NCBI GenBank assembly: GCA_910589415.1
Contig: OU342633.1
Coordinates: forward strand, 19,692,858-19,756,857
Source: Malachius bipustulatus
Taxonomy: Eukaryota > Arthropoda > Insecta > Coleoptera > Melyridae
Length of the DNA stretch: 64,000 bases
Reading direction: 5' to 3'
The first letter of the stretch is position 1. Every line of letters starts with the position of its first letter. Positions 1-11,100 of the stretch are shown here, one piece after another. The translations under genes were made by a program, and so were the position numbers. The notes under the pieces were generated by a model. That model made no database searches, was not told where the DNA came from, and worked only from the letters and a program-made list of their open reading frames with translations.

Positions 1-999
1 TCAAGTAGCGGATACCACGCTATTACGTACCAGCTACGTCAGCGTAACGTGTAATTATATTAGTTCCAGAGTCGTCGCTATAACGTATCTCTCACCGGAA
101 AATTGTTCCCCATTTTCGTGCCTGGCACGTTGTAGAACCGTTCCAATACCGTTCCTATAACCAGTGGCAAAAACTTTAAAGTTTCGGCGATAGTCGCTGA
201 TACGTAGTTATGACTAAAAATGCTGCTTGGGTACTTCTTTCAAATCTGTGATTGTCGATATTACAGATTCCTATTCTGGTAGCATTCTAATATTAAAACA
301 ACTTGATCTAGTTGTGCCCTTTTTACTAGATAGATAAGTTTATGTTTTCCACTCCCCTGATTGGTAGGGGTAGAAGAAAGTCGCCATATCTGTTTTGCAG
401 TAAAATCTTATTGCCGGGACGAGTGATCGTGTTGAGACACGCAGACACCATACTCTATTTGGTACTTTGTGTTCTTGATTTTTTTTACCTTGAAGAATAA
501 TAAGCGCAACAATCATATAATTATCTCCCCTTCCTCGAAGACCAGTAAAAAATTCTGGGAAGATTAATTTTCTTATAAATGCCTTCTAGAATGATGCTTC
601 GCATCATTTAATAATTACGCACACAGGTTTGTAAAAATACGTTTTGCTAAAGGTCGAATTACATATTTCTCTATCATATATATGGATAGTTCTTTGATCT
701 TGATAAGGTGCCTCCGAAAGGCGCCTTGAACTGAAAACTATTGAGGAAATGTTTTGGAAATATAATTTAACATTATTTGATAAAAAATCATTTTTTAAGT
801 GTTATCAAGGCATTAACAAAAACTTCTAATACTTCTTCAATTAATATAAAAGCTTTCTGATATTTATTGCCGAACATCAATTTCAAAGCGTTATTTATAC
901 ATAACATCCATTACGTTTCGGTAGGTATAACATAAAGACAAAAACTCGAGTGTCGTAGATCAATTCATACACATATACGTATGTATAAAAAACGACCTC
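1..999. other. Upstream DNA, no gene seen
   Basis: AT-rich DNA upstream of the inferred gene start. The longest reading frames are short and resemble no family I know. Two short GC-richer patches, near 1-200 and 420-540, contain no recognisable motif. Confidence 0.4.
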
Positions 1000-1313
1000 T
1001 TGGATAAAAGCGCTCCTCAAACATTTAGCACCGGTTCTTCGGCGGCGGCAGTAATTCATCTGTCGGCGGACAAATTGCGACTCCAAATGCTCCAATTGCC
1101 CTCGCCGGAGCCCTGCGCGATAAACGCGCGAGTCGCTTCTCCCACATGGCCAAAATGCCGCTCAGTTTTAACGTAATCGCGGGTAGTACTAGCGGCCTCG
1201 CATCAACCCTTCATCTGGATCAGGATCGCTCCAATTTTTTTAAGTGTCCGGCTATGTGGACCAGCTAAGGATTATCATACTTAATAGGTCCGGTGCTCGT
1301 TTCTGTGATAAAT
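1000..1313 (+). promoter_or_regulatory. Candidate 5' leader and promoter region of the Ig-domain gene
   Basis: This stretch is clearly richer in G+C and CpG than its surroundings, for example the GCGCGATAAACGCGCG block near 1120. It sits directly upstream of the candidate first coding exon. An arthropod-style initiator, TCAGTT, lies at 1162-1167, with no convincing TATA box. If transcription starts upstream of 1146, the leader contains a 40-codon upstream ORF (ATG 1146, TAA 1266-1268) that ends 45 bases before the main ATG. The start site is inference from composition and position only. Confidence 0.3.
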
Positions 1314-1377
1314 ATGCACGAAATTACGCTTTTAATGTGTATGGCTTTTTATCATGTTGCTGCGATTCTGAACGGAG
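1314..1377 (+). CDS. Candidate exon 1: signal peptide of a klingon-like Ig-superfamily gene
   Basis: ATG at 1314 opens 21 codons plus one base, ending at a consensus donor (G|GTGAGT at 1378). The peptide begins MHEITLLMCMAF and continues hydrophobic to a small-residue stretch AILNG, as expected of a secretion signal. The split is phase 1 and joins in frame to the exon at 46767, giving a GGG Gly codon at the junction; cleavage would fall near that junction. ATG codons at 1335 and 1341 are in frame and could also serve, but only the 1314 start gives a full-length signal. The exon is too short for similarity evidence. The call rests on the signal-like peptide, the donor, the phase match and the GC-rich leader upstream. 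It implies a first intron of about 45.4 kb, which is plausible for insect neural adhesion genes but unproven here. Confidence 0.45.
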
Positions 1378-2614
1378 GTGAGTTTTGAAAAATGTTTTAA
1401 TTTTTCATTTTTTAACCCAAATTAAATGAGAATGTATTAGATACGGAAATTGCGAATTTTGAGGGTAATTACTCGTACTTATTATAATACGTCGTACAAG
1501 TAGTAGGTATATGATATAAATATAAGTATAGGTAATTGTTTTTTAATAATTTAATTACGCACCTTGTACCGTTTTTGAGATATTATTTTTTTAGTTTTTT
1601 GAAGATATATCTCGGAAACCGTTTCAGATATAAAACTGAATTTTTGTACGTGTTTCTTAGTTTATACGTAAACATTTTTAGTTATTCCTATTTTCATCAA
1701 ACTGTAAGTAGGTGTTAGTATACTTAGTACCTACATCGTTGAACTAACTGATTATTATGGCCGCAATGTAGTATTAAAAAAGGCCATAATTTATTTCTTT
1801 TCGAGATTAGACTGAAATGCCCCACTTAAATAGCGCCAAAATAAAAAGATCAATCTACTATTAGTCAATAATTTACGAAAATAATTTCCTGCCAAAGTGT
1901 AATTAAAAAAAAAAAAAAACTGTGAAGTACCTACCTACAACAAATAATTAAAAAAAAATCATCAATGCACCAATTTTTCTATACTTTCATTAAAATATTA
2001 TGGTAGTTATGCAGGTATTTGTATATTTAGACAGTACAAAAATGTATATTTTTGGAACAAATAAGAGGTAGTAGGGAACAATTTTTTGTGCAAATGAGAA
2101 ATGAAACTTTTTTTCATTACTTACGATATAACATTGGTAAACCTTATAATAATAACGGATGATTCCCATAAGCACCTGCAAAGAGCAGGGGCGTGTAGGG
2201 GACCCCAAAATATGACGATTTAACGCAATTTTCTCTGTACTAAGTTGCACCCCCGAGAAGTTGTAGCCCTTGAAATAGAGATTTCAAATTTCTAAAAAAA
2301 TCAATATCACAGTTATACTTAGAAAAACCAAATTTGGTAAACGGTGATGTGTATGTATCAAGATCTGTTTGCCGATTTAAGAAATTATTACTAGATTTTA
2401 TTGGGAATTTAATTCTAAAACTTTTATTTTTCTTATGATTTTTCAAAAAAACTTTGTGTCGTTTTCAACAAAAATCCAAAAAAACTAAACAAAAGTATTG
2501 CAATTTTGTTATTAAAATAATCGAAAATTCCAAAATTGATTTAAAATTAAATGTCAAAGTTGACGATCAGGAAGAAAGTTCAATTTAAGATTAGATTAGG
2601 TTCATAACTGTATA
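1378..2614. other. Intronic AT-rich DNA, no gene
   Basis: No coding region is recognisable. Poly-A/T runs and short TACCTA-type repeats are frequent, as near 1730 and 1930. Around 2225-2450 a block beginning near GTTGTAGCCC resembles other dispersed repeats but has no clear ends. Confidence 0.5.
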
Positions 2615-3258
2615 CAGCGTGTTTTGTAATCGAGTGTCAATATTTAAGGGGGTGATTTTTTGGTCCATTTTAAGAAGAAAACTTCATAAGAACGTATGCT
2701 CTAAAAGTCTTAACTTTTGTAATAGACAGGGTGGTAAAGTTTTATTAAAATTAATATTTTTTTCGTAATATCTGTAATACCGCTCTGGATATTTTAATGA
2801 AATTTCGTACACAGGTATTGTATTACGCATCAAGGGGCGTACTAAACTGCAAAAAAAACACACAAACTTGCTTGGAAATGAATGGGGATTCCAAAAATAT
2901 TTCTTTTTTTTTATTATTCCTATTTGAACAGAAATCAGTGGCAACAGACATCAATGTCTCCTAAAATATGCTGGTAAAATTCTGCACGATCGCGCACCAT
3001 CGTCACTGATGGGAAAAAATGAAACGTAGTACATGAAAAATGACCCTTGATGCGTGATATTTGTATACGAAATATCTTTAAAATATCCAGAGCGGTATTA
3101 CAGATATTACGAAAAAATGATTTATTTTAATAAAACTTTACCACCCTGTATCTCAAAAGTTAAGACTTTTTGGACATACGTTCTCATGAAGTTTTCTTCT
3201 TAAAATGGACCCGAAAGTCACCCCCTCAAATATTGACATTCAATTAGAAAACACCCTG
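2615..3258. mobile_element. Foldback MITE, TA-flanked, 644 bp
   Basis: The left end starts CAGCGTGTTTTGTAAT and the right end finishes AGAAAACACCCTG; both are flanked by TA (2613-2614 and 3259-3260). The two halves are inverted copies of each other. For example, the segment at about 2760-2800 (TAATACCGCTCTGGATATTT) recurs inverted at about 3080-3110, and the TCTTAACTTTTG block near 2707 recurs inverted near 3155. There is no coding capacity. Size, terminal CAGGGTGT-like ends and TA duplication fit a non-autonomous Tc1/mariner-type foldback. The arms have diverged by several percent, so it is not very recent. Confidence 0.8.
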
Positions 3259-3854
3259 TATAATATTTTTTTAGCTTTTCGGATTTTCGTTAAAAACGAT
3301 AAAGATTTTTGAAAAATAATAAGAGAAATAAAAGTTTGAGAATAAAATTCCCCATAAAATAAAGTAACAACTTCTTAAATCGGCCGACAGGTTAAAAAAT
3401 TAGGTAGCATTTTAAGGATTTTAAGGGTGATCATCCCTTATCAACCCTTTAAAATGCTACAATTTAACTCTTGGTACTTACTGTCAATGAATGTTTTATT
3501 GACGTTATATATGTTATATAATTATGTTCTATATGAATTATTGCTCTTTATGCACTCACAACAATTTGGTTTTTCTAAGTAGGTATACAGTTGAAATATT
3601 GATTTTTTTCGAAATTTGAAACCCCTATTTGAAGGCCTAAACTTCTCTCCCCTATTCTTATGCGAATCATCCTGTATAGATGCATTCTAAAAGTATTTTA
3701 TTTTGCCAAAATTTTTTTCGCTTAGCAGAGAAAATACCAGAAATTCAGTTAATTATTTATATTAAATTTTTTAAACCTGTTTAGATAGGTACAAAATTTA
3801 ATTAAGTAATTTTTTCATAGCATTTAAACAGTAGGTATTATTATAACACTTATA

Positions 3855-4228
3855 CAGGGTGTTATACTTCAGTTAGAGGAAAAGGAAAACGTTTTAGACG
3901 ATTTTATAACCAATACAACGCCGTTATAAATTTTCTTATTTGTTTTTTCGAGTTATGACACAAACATTGTGTTTTTTTAATGTAAAAACCATCATAACTT
4001 CTTTATCTTTAGTAAAAACCATATCGAATTTTACATCGTTGTAGGTATTTAGGAAAAAAGACGTATTGAATGATGTCATAGCCAACTATGACTTACCTAC
4101 ATTAAAAAAAAACATGTTTATGTCATAACTCGAAAATGACACAACAAATAAAAAAAATTGTAACGCCGTTTTATTGTTTATAAAATCGTCTACAATGTTC
4201 TCTATTTTTGTTTAAAGACATACAGGCA
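3855..4228. mobile_element. Foldback MITE with decayed right end
   Basis: It starts CAGGGTGTTATACTTC after a TA. The left arm (about 3895-3985, including GATTTTATAACC and CGAGTTATGACA) is repeated inverted at about 4095-4195 (TGTCATAACTCG, TAAAATCGTC). The right terminus is mutated and abuts the next repeat at 4241, so its end is approximate. No ORF. It has the same general architecture and terminal motif as the element at 2615. Confidence 0.65.
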
Positions 4229-4240
4229 TCGGAAAAGATA

Positions 4241-6079
4241 AAAAAACCTTCTTGCGCATCAATCGCAGAAATAGTGTATTTTTATGCGATTCAATTATGA
4301 ATATTTTCACCGCTTTTTAAATTATTGGCTTTCTGAAATTTTCCATAGTCATGTCATGTTAGCGTAGTGCTTTAATGTGAAAAATTTTCTGTGATAATTT
4401 CATTTCATTTCGTTTCACCACGTGCCTTAGAATGGATTTTTAAATTTAAAAATCAAAAAAATTGGCAAAATTTTACAATTTTGTCCCTTTTCCTATGCCC
4501 GCCACTGGCTAACTTTACTTGAAAAATACTATTTTTTACACTACCTTTAATAAATTCGGAAAAAACTGAAAGGAAAGTTTTGAAAACCGAAAGTTTGAAA
4601 TTTTAGAGGAATAAACATCATTTAAAAATATTCGAATATATCTCCGCCATTTTTATATTTGCTTCTTGAAATTTTTGAAGGTTAAATGCTATTAGTATAG
4701 TTGTCTACTATCAAAATTTCCGTTCTATTCCTTCAAAAATAAGCTCATGAATGTTTATAGAAATGTAGACATTTTTACCCTTTTCCTATCCACGCCTCTG
4801 GCTTATTAATAGAAATGATGCAAATTGTATTGCATTAGCTCAAATTTCAAATAAGTTTATTCCAATCTTGTTAATTTTGTTTAAAAGTTTTTGATCTTGC
4901 CTATTTAGGGGTTCAAAATCTAGCCATTTTCCAAAAATTGAAAAGGCCGCCATTTTGGAATGTCTTTACCTATTTTACTCAAATACAGTACCAGACGACG
5001 ACTTGAGGGTATCTTACTACCAAAAAAATTTCAGCGCTCTAGATTGAAAACTTCGACCAGAAACCGTGCCTCACGGACGGTTTTTTTTCTGAAATTCGGA
5101 GGGACATCCTGTAGAAGTAACACAACTCTAGGAAAATGTTTTTTACGAAAATCAAACGTCAGCCCTAAGGTTTATAAGAGTAAAAAATTTCGTTCATTAA
5201 TCTTGAAAGATGAAGCTACAGGAGCGTTTTTAAAAATTTAGAGAAATTAATTTAAAAAAAACATCATGTAAAAAAAAATCGAATATCTCCGCCATTTTTC
5301 TTATTTACTTTTTGAAATTCTCAAGGGTTGAAGTCTATTAGTATAGTTGTCTACTGTAAAAATTTCAGTTTAATTACTTCAAAAATGTGCTCATAAATTG
5401 TTGGAGAAATTTAGCCATTTTTACCCTTTTCCTACCCACGCCACTGGCTTATTAATAGAAAAAATGCAAATTTTGTTGCATGAAATTAAATTTCAAGTCA
5501 TTTACTTCCAATATTGTGAATTTGATATAAAACTCTTTTTCTATCTAGCTTATACAGGGGTTCAAAAAATAGTCCTTTTTCCAAAAATTAAAATGGCCGC
5601 CATTTTGAAACGGCTCGATCGATTTTGCTCAAGTGCAATACCAGACCACTCCTTGTGGATATCTTACTTCCACAAAAATTTCAGTCTCCTAGATTGAAAA
5701 CTGCGACCTGAAATGAGATGACAAAAACCGGATACCTGGAATTTTGAAGGGACACCCTGTAGAAGTGATGGGACTTTTGGAAAGTTTTTCAACGAAAATC
5801 CAACGTCATTCCCAAATTTTACAAGGACCCAAAATTTCGTTCACTAATCTTAAAAGATAAAGCCACAGGAGCGTTTTTAAAATCGAAATTTCGCGATTTT
5901 GGAGAAATATATATATATATATATAAATATATATATATATATCGTGGGCAGGTGAATTTTGGAAAACCACTTTTTCGTAATCTGGGGGTCATGATCGGTG
6001 GACATTTGATGAGTTTGGGTGATTTTTGGAAAGTGATGTCGTCCTCAATAGTGTATTTTTTTGTTAAAAAATACACTAA
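4241..6079 (+). repeat. Unit P, single copy (1.84-kb interspersed repeat)
   Basis: The unit starts AACCTTCTTGCGCATC and ends with a hairpin, AGTGTATTTTTTT..AAAAAATACACT (about 6053-6077). It is the same unit that forms both arms of the giant palindrome at 24509-29673. Inside are two diverged tandem duplicates offset by about 647 bp (starting near 4613 and 5260), plus a partial third upstream. Each holds the blocks ..CCACGCCWCTGGCTTATT.., ..GGCCGCCATTTTG.. and ..CTAGATTGAAAACT... A short (TA)n tract lies at about 5907-5942. Reading frames inside it, such as 99 codons at 5398-5697, show no family similarity and are treated as chance. The superfamily is unknown. Confidence 0.8.
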
Positions 6080-7076
6080 AAATAAAGTTTATGTAAGGTA
6101 AGATTCACCAGGTGAGCTTTTCGCCTCTTTTAGGTACCACGCGCCCGAGTCTGCTGTCGGGCGTCCGTGAATTTACACGCGATACTTTTAACGGTCGCTA
6201 GGAATTTTAGCTCGAGAAAACGATTCCATTTTCGATGTAAATAAACTTTAACGCCGAAAACGCGTTACAGACTATCCAGGTCTTGAGCGCGTGAACTTTA
6301 GGGAGCAGCGTTAAGACCAGACGTTGTGTTTATAAAAATTTGAAGATCATTCATCAAGAACGCGGGAAAAATTTAAGAATTTTCTTGAGCAACGACGCAT
6401 CTCGACTTACACATATTTTGATAAAAAATTATTTTCTTCAATGTAATCGAATTATACAAGCGAATGGCTTTTTTTCTCTCGTGCAGACTCTCTTGCATCT
6501 TCATTTTACAGTAATATTTTTTAGATATACCTAATATAAACCTACTCCATGTCATTCCCATATACATGATTCTTAATAAAAATACCTTCCTCGAATATCA
6601 TGTCCATATAAAGACCATAAAGCCGAGTATAGTGATCTATGAAAGTAAGACTGAGACTATCCAGTGAAATTTTGAATAAATAATAAAAAGGGACGTAAAT
6701 AATGCAATGCTGGTACCTGCATCATATACGGAAGCACAATGCTGCCCATTTCACTAGATCTACCTCGTTATCTGGTGGATGGCACTCTCATTATTTATTT
6801 ATCATTTAAATATTTAAATAGGAGAGAGAAATTTACGATAAAATTATTCCCAAATTATAAAACTTGTATCGCATAAACCTGGCTCGTCTGGAACGCCATA
6901 TGCGCCCGAATTATACTCAACCATGCACTTATACCGTCGAATTGGTAGGTACTAAAATTTTCCTTATTTTAGTTTGAAATTTGTAGTTTATAGTTTATGG
7001 ACTGACTGTAGGTATGTACTTCTATTTTATATTTTCATTTTTTTTATAGAGATCCTATACCATATAATATGAGATA
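6080..7076. other. Intronic DNA, no gene
   Basis: A moderately GC-rich patch at 6110-6320 has no recognisable ORF or motif. The rest is AT-rich. No repeat with clear ends was seen. Confidence 0.45.
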
Positions 7077-7325
7077 CGAGGTCTGTTCAAATAATACGCG
7101 GACTGTCATCATAAAATGTCATAAAACAAAATCTCCGTTATTTAAAATTAGATCGAAGAAGTCACCATCATGTCTGGGCCCCCTTCAAGGTACTCTCCTC
7201 ATCAGTGCACACACTGATTCCCACGATGATTCCATTTCTTGAAACACTCCTGGTACGCTTCTTTTGTATCGCCCTTCAGCCCCTTCAATCTCTAGTGTAA
7301 CCCCCAACCTTTTAAAATGAGGATC
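7077..7325 (-). pseudogene. 3' tail of a mariner-type transposase gene and its terminal repeat
   Basis: After a TA (7075-7076), the sequence CGAGGTCTGTTCAAATAA resembles terminal repeats of mariner-type elements. Read on the minus strand, the adjacent DNA encodes the peptides AYQECFKKWNHRGNQC and then, past two in-frame stops, GEYLEGG. This matches the typical mariner C-terminus: a Cys/Trp-rich segment followed by a GEYFEG-like motif. The upstream part of the transposase is not recognisable, so only about 250 bp of the 3' end survives. It is a different lineage from the transposase at 42392, which ends in an EHL-type C-terminus. Confidence 0.55.
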
Positions 7326-8090
7326 CGCGTCATGCGCACAAAATTCTGTCATGTGGCACCAGGACTAAAAGGATTTAAAAAGAAGAACCTCTTTGACGTC
7401 TGAAAATTCTTTTAAAGATTATTTGAACTGATTGAAATTCTCCCGCCCTGAATCTCTGACTCCGAATGTTTAAAACAAAATGGCTGATGTGATTCTAGCC
7501 CCTTTGAAACCCCTGATTTTATCGTTCTAACCCTATTTTGTTCGTTCGTAGCAAAACGCTACGAAAATACTTGAGTTAACCAATTATTGGGAGAAAAGGA
7601 ATTATTAATATTAAAACAACGATTTTTGGTGTGAAAAATTGAAGTACATATCTAACTTGTATATTTAACGAGACTGCTAGTTTCGAAAAGGGAACAGTTA
7701 GGAAAGAATATGGCAAAGAAAACCTAACTACGTGTTAGACATGTTATAAGAAAGCATTTTTGCTTGGGCGTTGAAGGCTGAGAATTAAATTTCTTATATT
7801 ATGGTAACATACCATTTTAATAAGTTAGTCTTTGCGAACTGTTTAGTACCTGTAAAGCAAAGACATAGCAACAGACACATAAGTAAAGAGAAGAAGCTTT
7901 GCGGGAGTGATATATGATCGATTTTATACTTTCCCACCATTATGTGTGTATGTCGAATGTTTTGGCTACGGAAACTACGTCCATCCGCCTATTTCCCAAT
8001 AATTTATGATACTTTTAATTTGAGACAGTATTCTACACCACTTTAATTGTATACCAATTTCTTTCTATGGTTTACTTTCTACTTATATGC
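7326..8090. other. Intronic DNA plus 3' trailer of a non-LTR element
   Basis: About 7960-8090, read on the minus strand, is probably the 3' untranslated region of the non-LTR fragment that follows; it includes GGCGGATGGACGTAG at about 7974-7988. The rest has no recognisable content. Confidence 0.4.
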
Positions 8091-8194
8091 TTAAATGTCC
8101 AGATTGCTGTTTTTTATATGTCTGACCAGTCTTTTTAATTCATCTGCGTTGGGGGTTCTTAGAATTTGTGTGAGGTTGAAAGGTAGGGTAATAA
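8091..8194 (-). pseudogene. C-terminal tail of non-LTR ORF2, separated by an insertion
   Basis: The minus strand reads ITLPFNLTQILRTP followed by NADELKRLVRHIKNSNLDI and a TAA at 8091-8093. This is the usual end of I/jockey-type ORF2 proteins: a short Leu/Asn-rich tail after the zinc-knuckle domain. Its missing upstream part lies 10.5 kb away at 18743-19575. Deleting the 10.5-kb element with one copy of the TA joins the two fragments next to each other. Near the junction the tail frame continues as NDNNTIITLPF, one base out of register with the RNase H frame, so the ORF also carries a frameshift. Confidence 0.7.
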
Positions 8195-11100
8195 TACCCA
8201 CTGGACATTGAACATTACGAAACGTTGCAGCAATATTGATTTTTCATTACTTTTGAAAATTTCATTTGGTAAGTTGTTGGAACCTTCCTGCAAGCTTAGC
8301 TTCAGGAAAGTTACAATTGAAAATTGCCCGGTAAGTTCATAAAGCTAAAAAAGTAATGTTGCAGCTGTAATGTTTCAGCAAGGTTAATATTGAAACCTCA
8401 CTGCAAATTTATTTTTGCAAGTTACTTTTGAAGTGCACTGTCATTGCAAAAATAAAGTTGCGGTTGCAAAGTTTCAACAATATGAACTTTGAAAAGGCGG
8501 TGGAATCTCACCTTGCAACTTGCCTAATAAATGCAAGAAAGTTTCTATTTGGTCGTACGAATGAAACTTTCCATCAATGTTAGTTTTGAAAATACAATGT
8601 AAGTTAATTTTAAAAACTATTTTAAAAGTGCACTAGATAGGTATATGTACCTACTTTACCGCCTATACCTACCAACATATTTTTTTTTTTTACCTATTAT
8701 GATAGCTATCTGCTGAATTTATAATGTATAGCATACCTACCTATAAAATTTAGGAGTTTTCTAATAATGTCTTGAAAAAAATACTACTTAAATGCGAATT
8801 TTGGAAAATTTAATTCTTCGCGGCGGAAATGATACCTAGTGCATTATGGTTGACACGTCAGTTTACCTGCACCTGTGACTGGGTTTCGTTATATGATAGG
8901 TAGAATATTATGTAATTATAGGTAAAGAATACCCGCCTGTACCTATACCTAGATTTTAATTTTTATCAGGTCGTTTCAATGTTTTCACTCGTTTTTGGTT
9001 TGCCTTTTTAGTAGGTAATAGGTACATAATTAAGTAGGTACCTACAACAATTCTTTCTTTCGGTAATTTATTATCATCGACATAGAAGAATAAACAATTC
9101 GGGATCCGGTGGTTGACCTAGATATTATGCATTTATGTTCTTTAACAGGATAGGAATGCATGTTTGGGTAACGTAGCATCGGGACCTATTGATGGTGATT
9201 CATTCCCTTCACATCTATCTTATTTATTGTCTATATTTACAGCTTTTTCGTTTTAATATTTTTCATTCCTTTGAATCCTAAGTTGGTGGGCATAGTATGG
9301 AATATCGTTACAGTGTTGTCAAATATCATCGTAACTATATTTTTTTAGAACAAATATAACTTCGAAGTACTTGACACGGAAATACATAATAATTATTGCG
9401 ATAGCAGAAAATGCCTGAAAACGTAAATAATATAATTTTGTGTAACAAGTGCATAAAGTGGTTTTTCATTACTGGAAGTTTGACCGAGGCAGTGCGTCAA
9501 TTCCGAAAGTGAAGAAAGACAACTTTATGCACACTGTTGCGTAAGTACATAATTTTTCTACGATAATTACTTGAATTAGAAAGAACACTTCATTACAAAA
9601 AAAAACACTTTTTGATCTCGTAATTGATTCATTACTTGATTATTCAAAAAAATTTTTCAAAATTTTAGGGGACTCAATTTTTTATACATTCATTTATTTA
9701 TTTTTCCTTATGAAAATTATTTTTATCAATATTCATAGGTAATATTAATTACTCAAAGGAACATCAGCAAAACATTCAACAACAAACTTCACTTGAAACA
9801 TTTTTTGCAACTGCTCGTAATTTAAAGTTGTGCCGTTATAGGAATTGTTGGGTTAATTAACAATTTCTTCTCGTGTACCAACTTGATGTTTAATTTGAAT
9901 CGCCTTCTCAATTTTAGTTGACAAAAAGTGCTGTTAATTTGACACAAATACGACAATTAACAGGTTTTTAGTTGTGTTATGGAAATCGCACCAAACCATC
10001 AAATACGATCCTGACACGCGTAGACCATAAAAATGGATTTACAAAATTAACCTGCTCATACGATATACGAAGAAAAATATAACAATTACAAGAAGACATA
10101 AGATAAGAAAACATAAAATCAAATTATAGAACAGGCAGGATACTTCGGTGAAAAAAATGCGTATTTGTTATTAGGTTGCGGTTAGTGGCAGATGTAGGAA
10201 AAAGGGCAAATTTAATAAATAATTTCTACATATCCATTTTATGGCACAGAAATTTTAAAGGAATTGAACTAAAGTTTTTACAAAAATTTTTGGAAACACA
10301 TAAAATAGCAGAAATACATATCCAAAATTCGAAAAAGAAGCAAAAAATATTTTTGAATTACTTTTTGCTTTCCTTGTTTCTTTGATAACGAATGACACGA
10401 AAAAACAATATGGCGGCCATAAGAAAAAAAGTTGGCCATGAAATACTCTGGGATCTAGTCGGCTTTGAAAATTTTTGAAATACCAAATTAAGAAACTTTC
10501 TATAAAAATCAACATTCAAATGCGACTATCTCCTAAACGATAGGCGACTTTTATCAAGAGTTCATTTTTTTGGAAAATGAGTCGATTATAATCTACGCTC
10601 GGTATTTGAAAATGTTTAATTTCATTGCGTATTAAGATGTTCAAAGAGTGTGAAACCTGAAAAACTCATTTACATCTACGCCAATAAATAACGTCATGTA
10701 TAATTTTGGTATTGCACAACCATAACATCATACGAAATTTCATCAAAATCGCTATCAGAAGAAGAAAATAAGTTGACTTTAAATCGACTTGGTTTCTTCC
10801 GAGGAACATTTGGTAGTAAGCTGTAAAGACATTTCAGGGACACCTGAATTAACATATTTGTTGTTAAGATACGTTCATCAAAACTAATCGCGACTTTAGC
10901 TAAGTCGGGATTTAAAAATGTCTAAGGTGCAGTCGGGCATTAATGATATTTAGCCCCGCATGAAAAGTCTTTTTTCTTTTTTATATTTTACAAAGTCGTT
11001 TTTAAAGCGACAACATTTGCCAACGCTGCTAAGATTCGAGCCACGCCACGACCCGATTAGGTAGTCCCATCCCTTAACGGTAAAGTGCTGAAGAAAAGAA

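Noticed and set aside
5398..5697. 99-codon frames repeated at 5398-5697, 24955-25254 and 27736-28035
   Set aside because: They are identical or similar only because they lie in the same non-coding repeat unit P. They are low-complexity, lack domains, and relics of the unit break them freely.
11040..11100. tRNA-like or SINE-like stretch (GATTCGAGCC and TTAACGGTAAAGTGCT)
   Set aside because: The B-box and A-box resemblances are in an order and spacing that do not fold into a tRNA on either strand.
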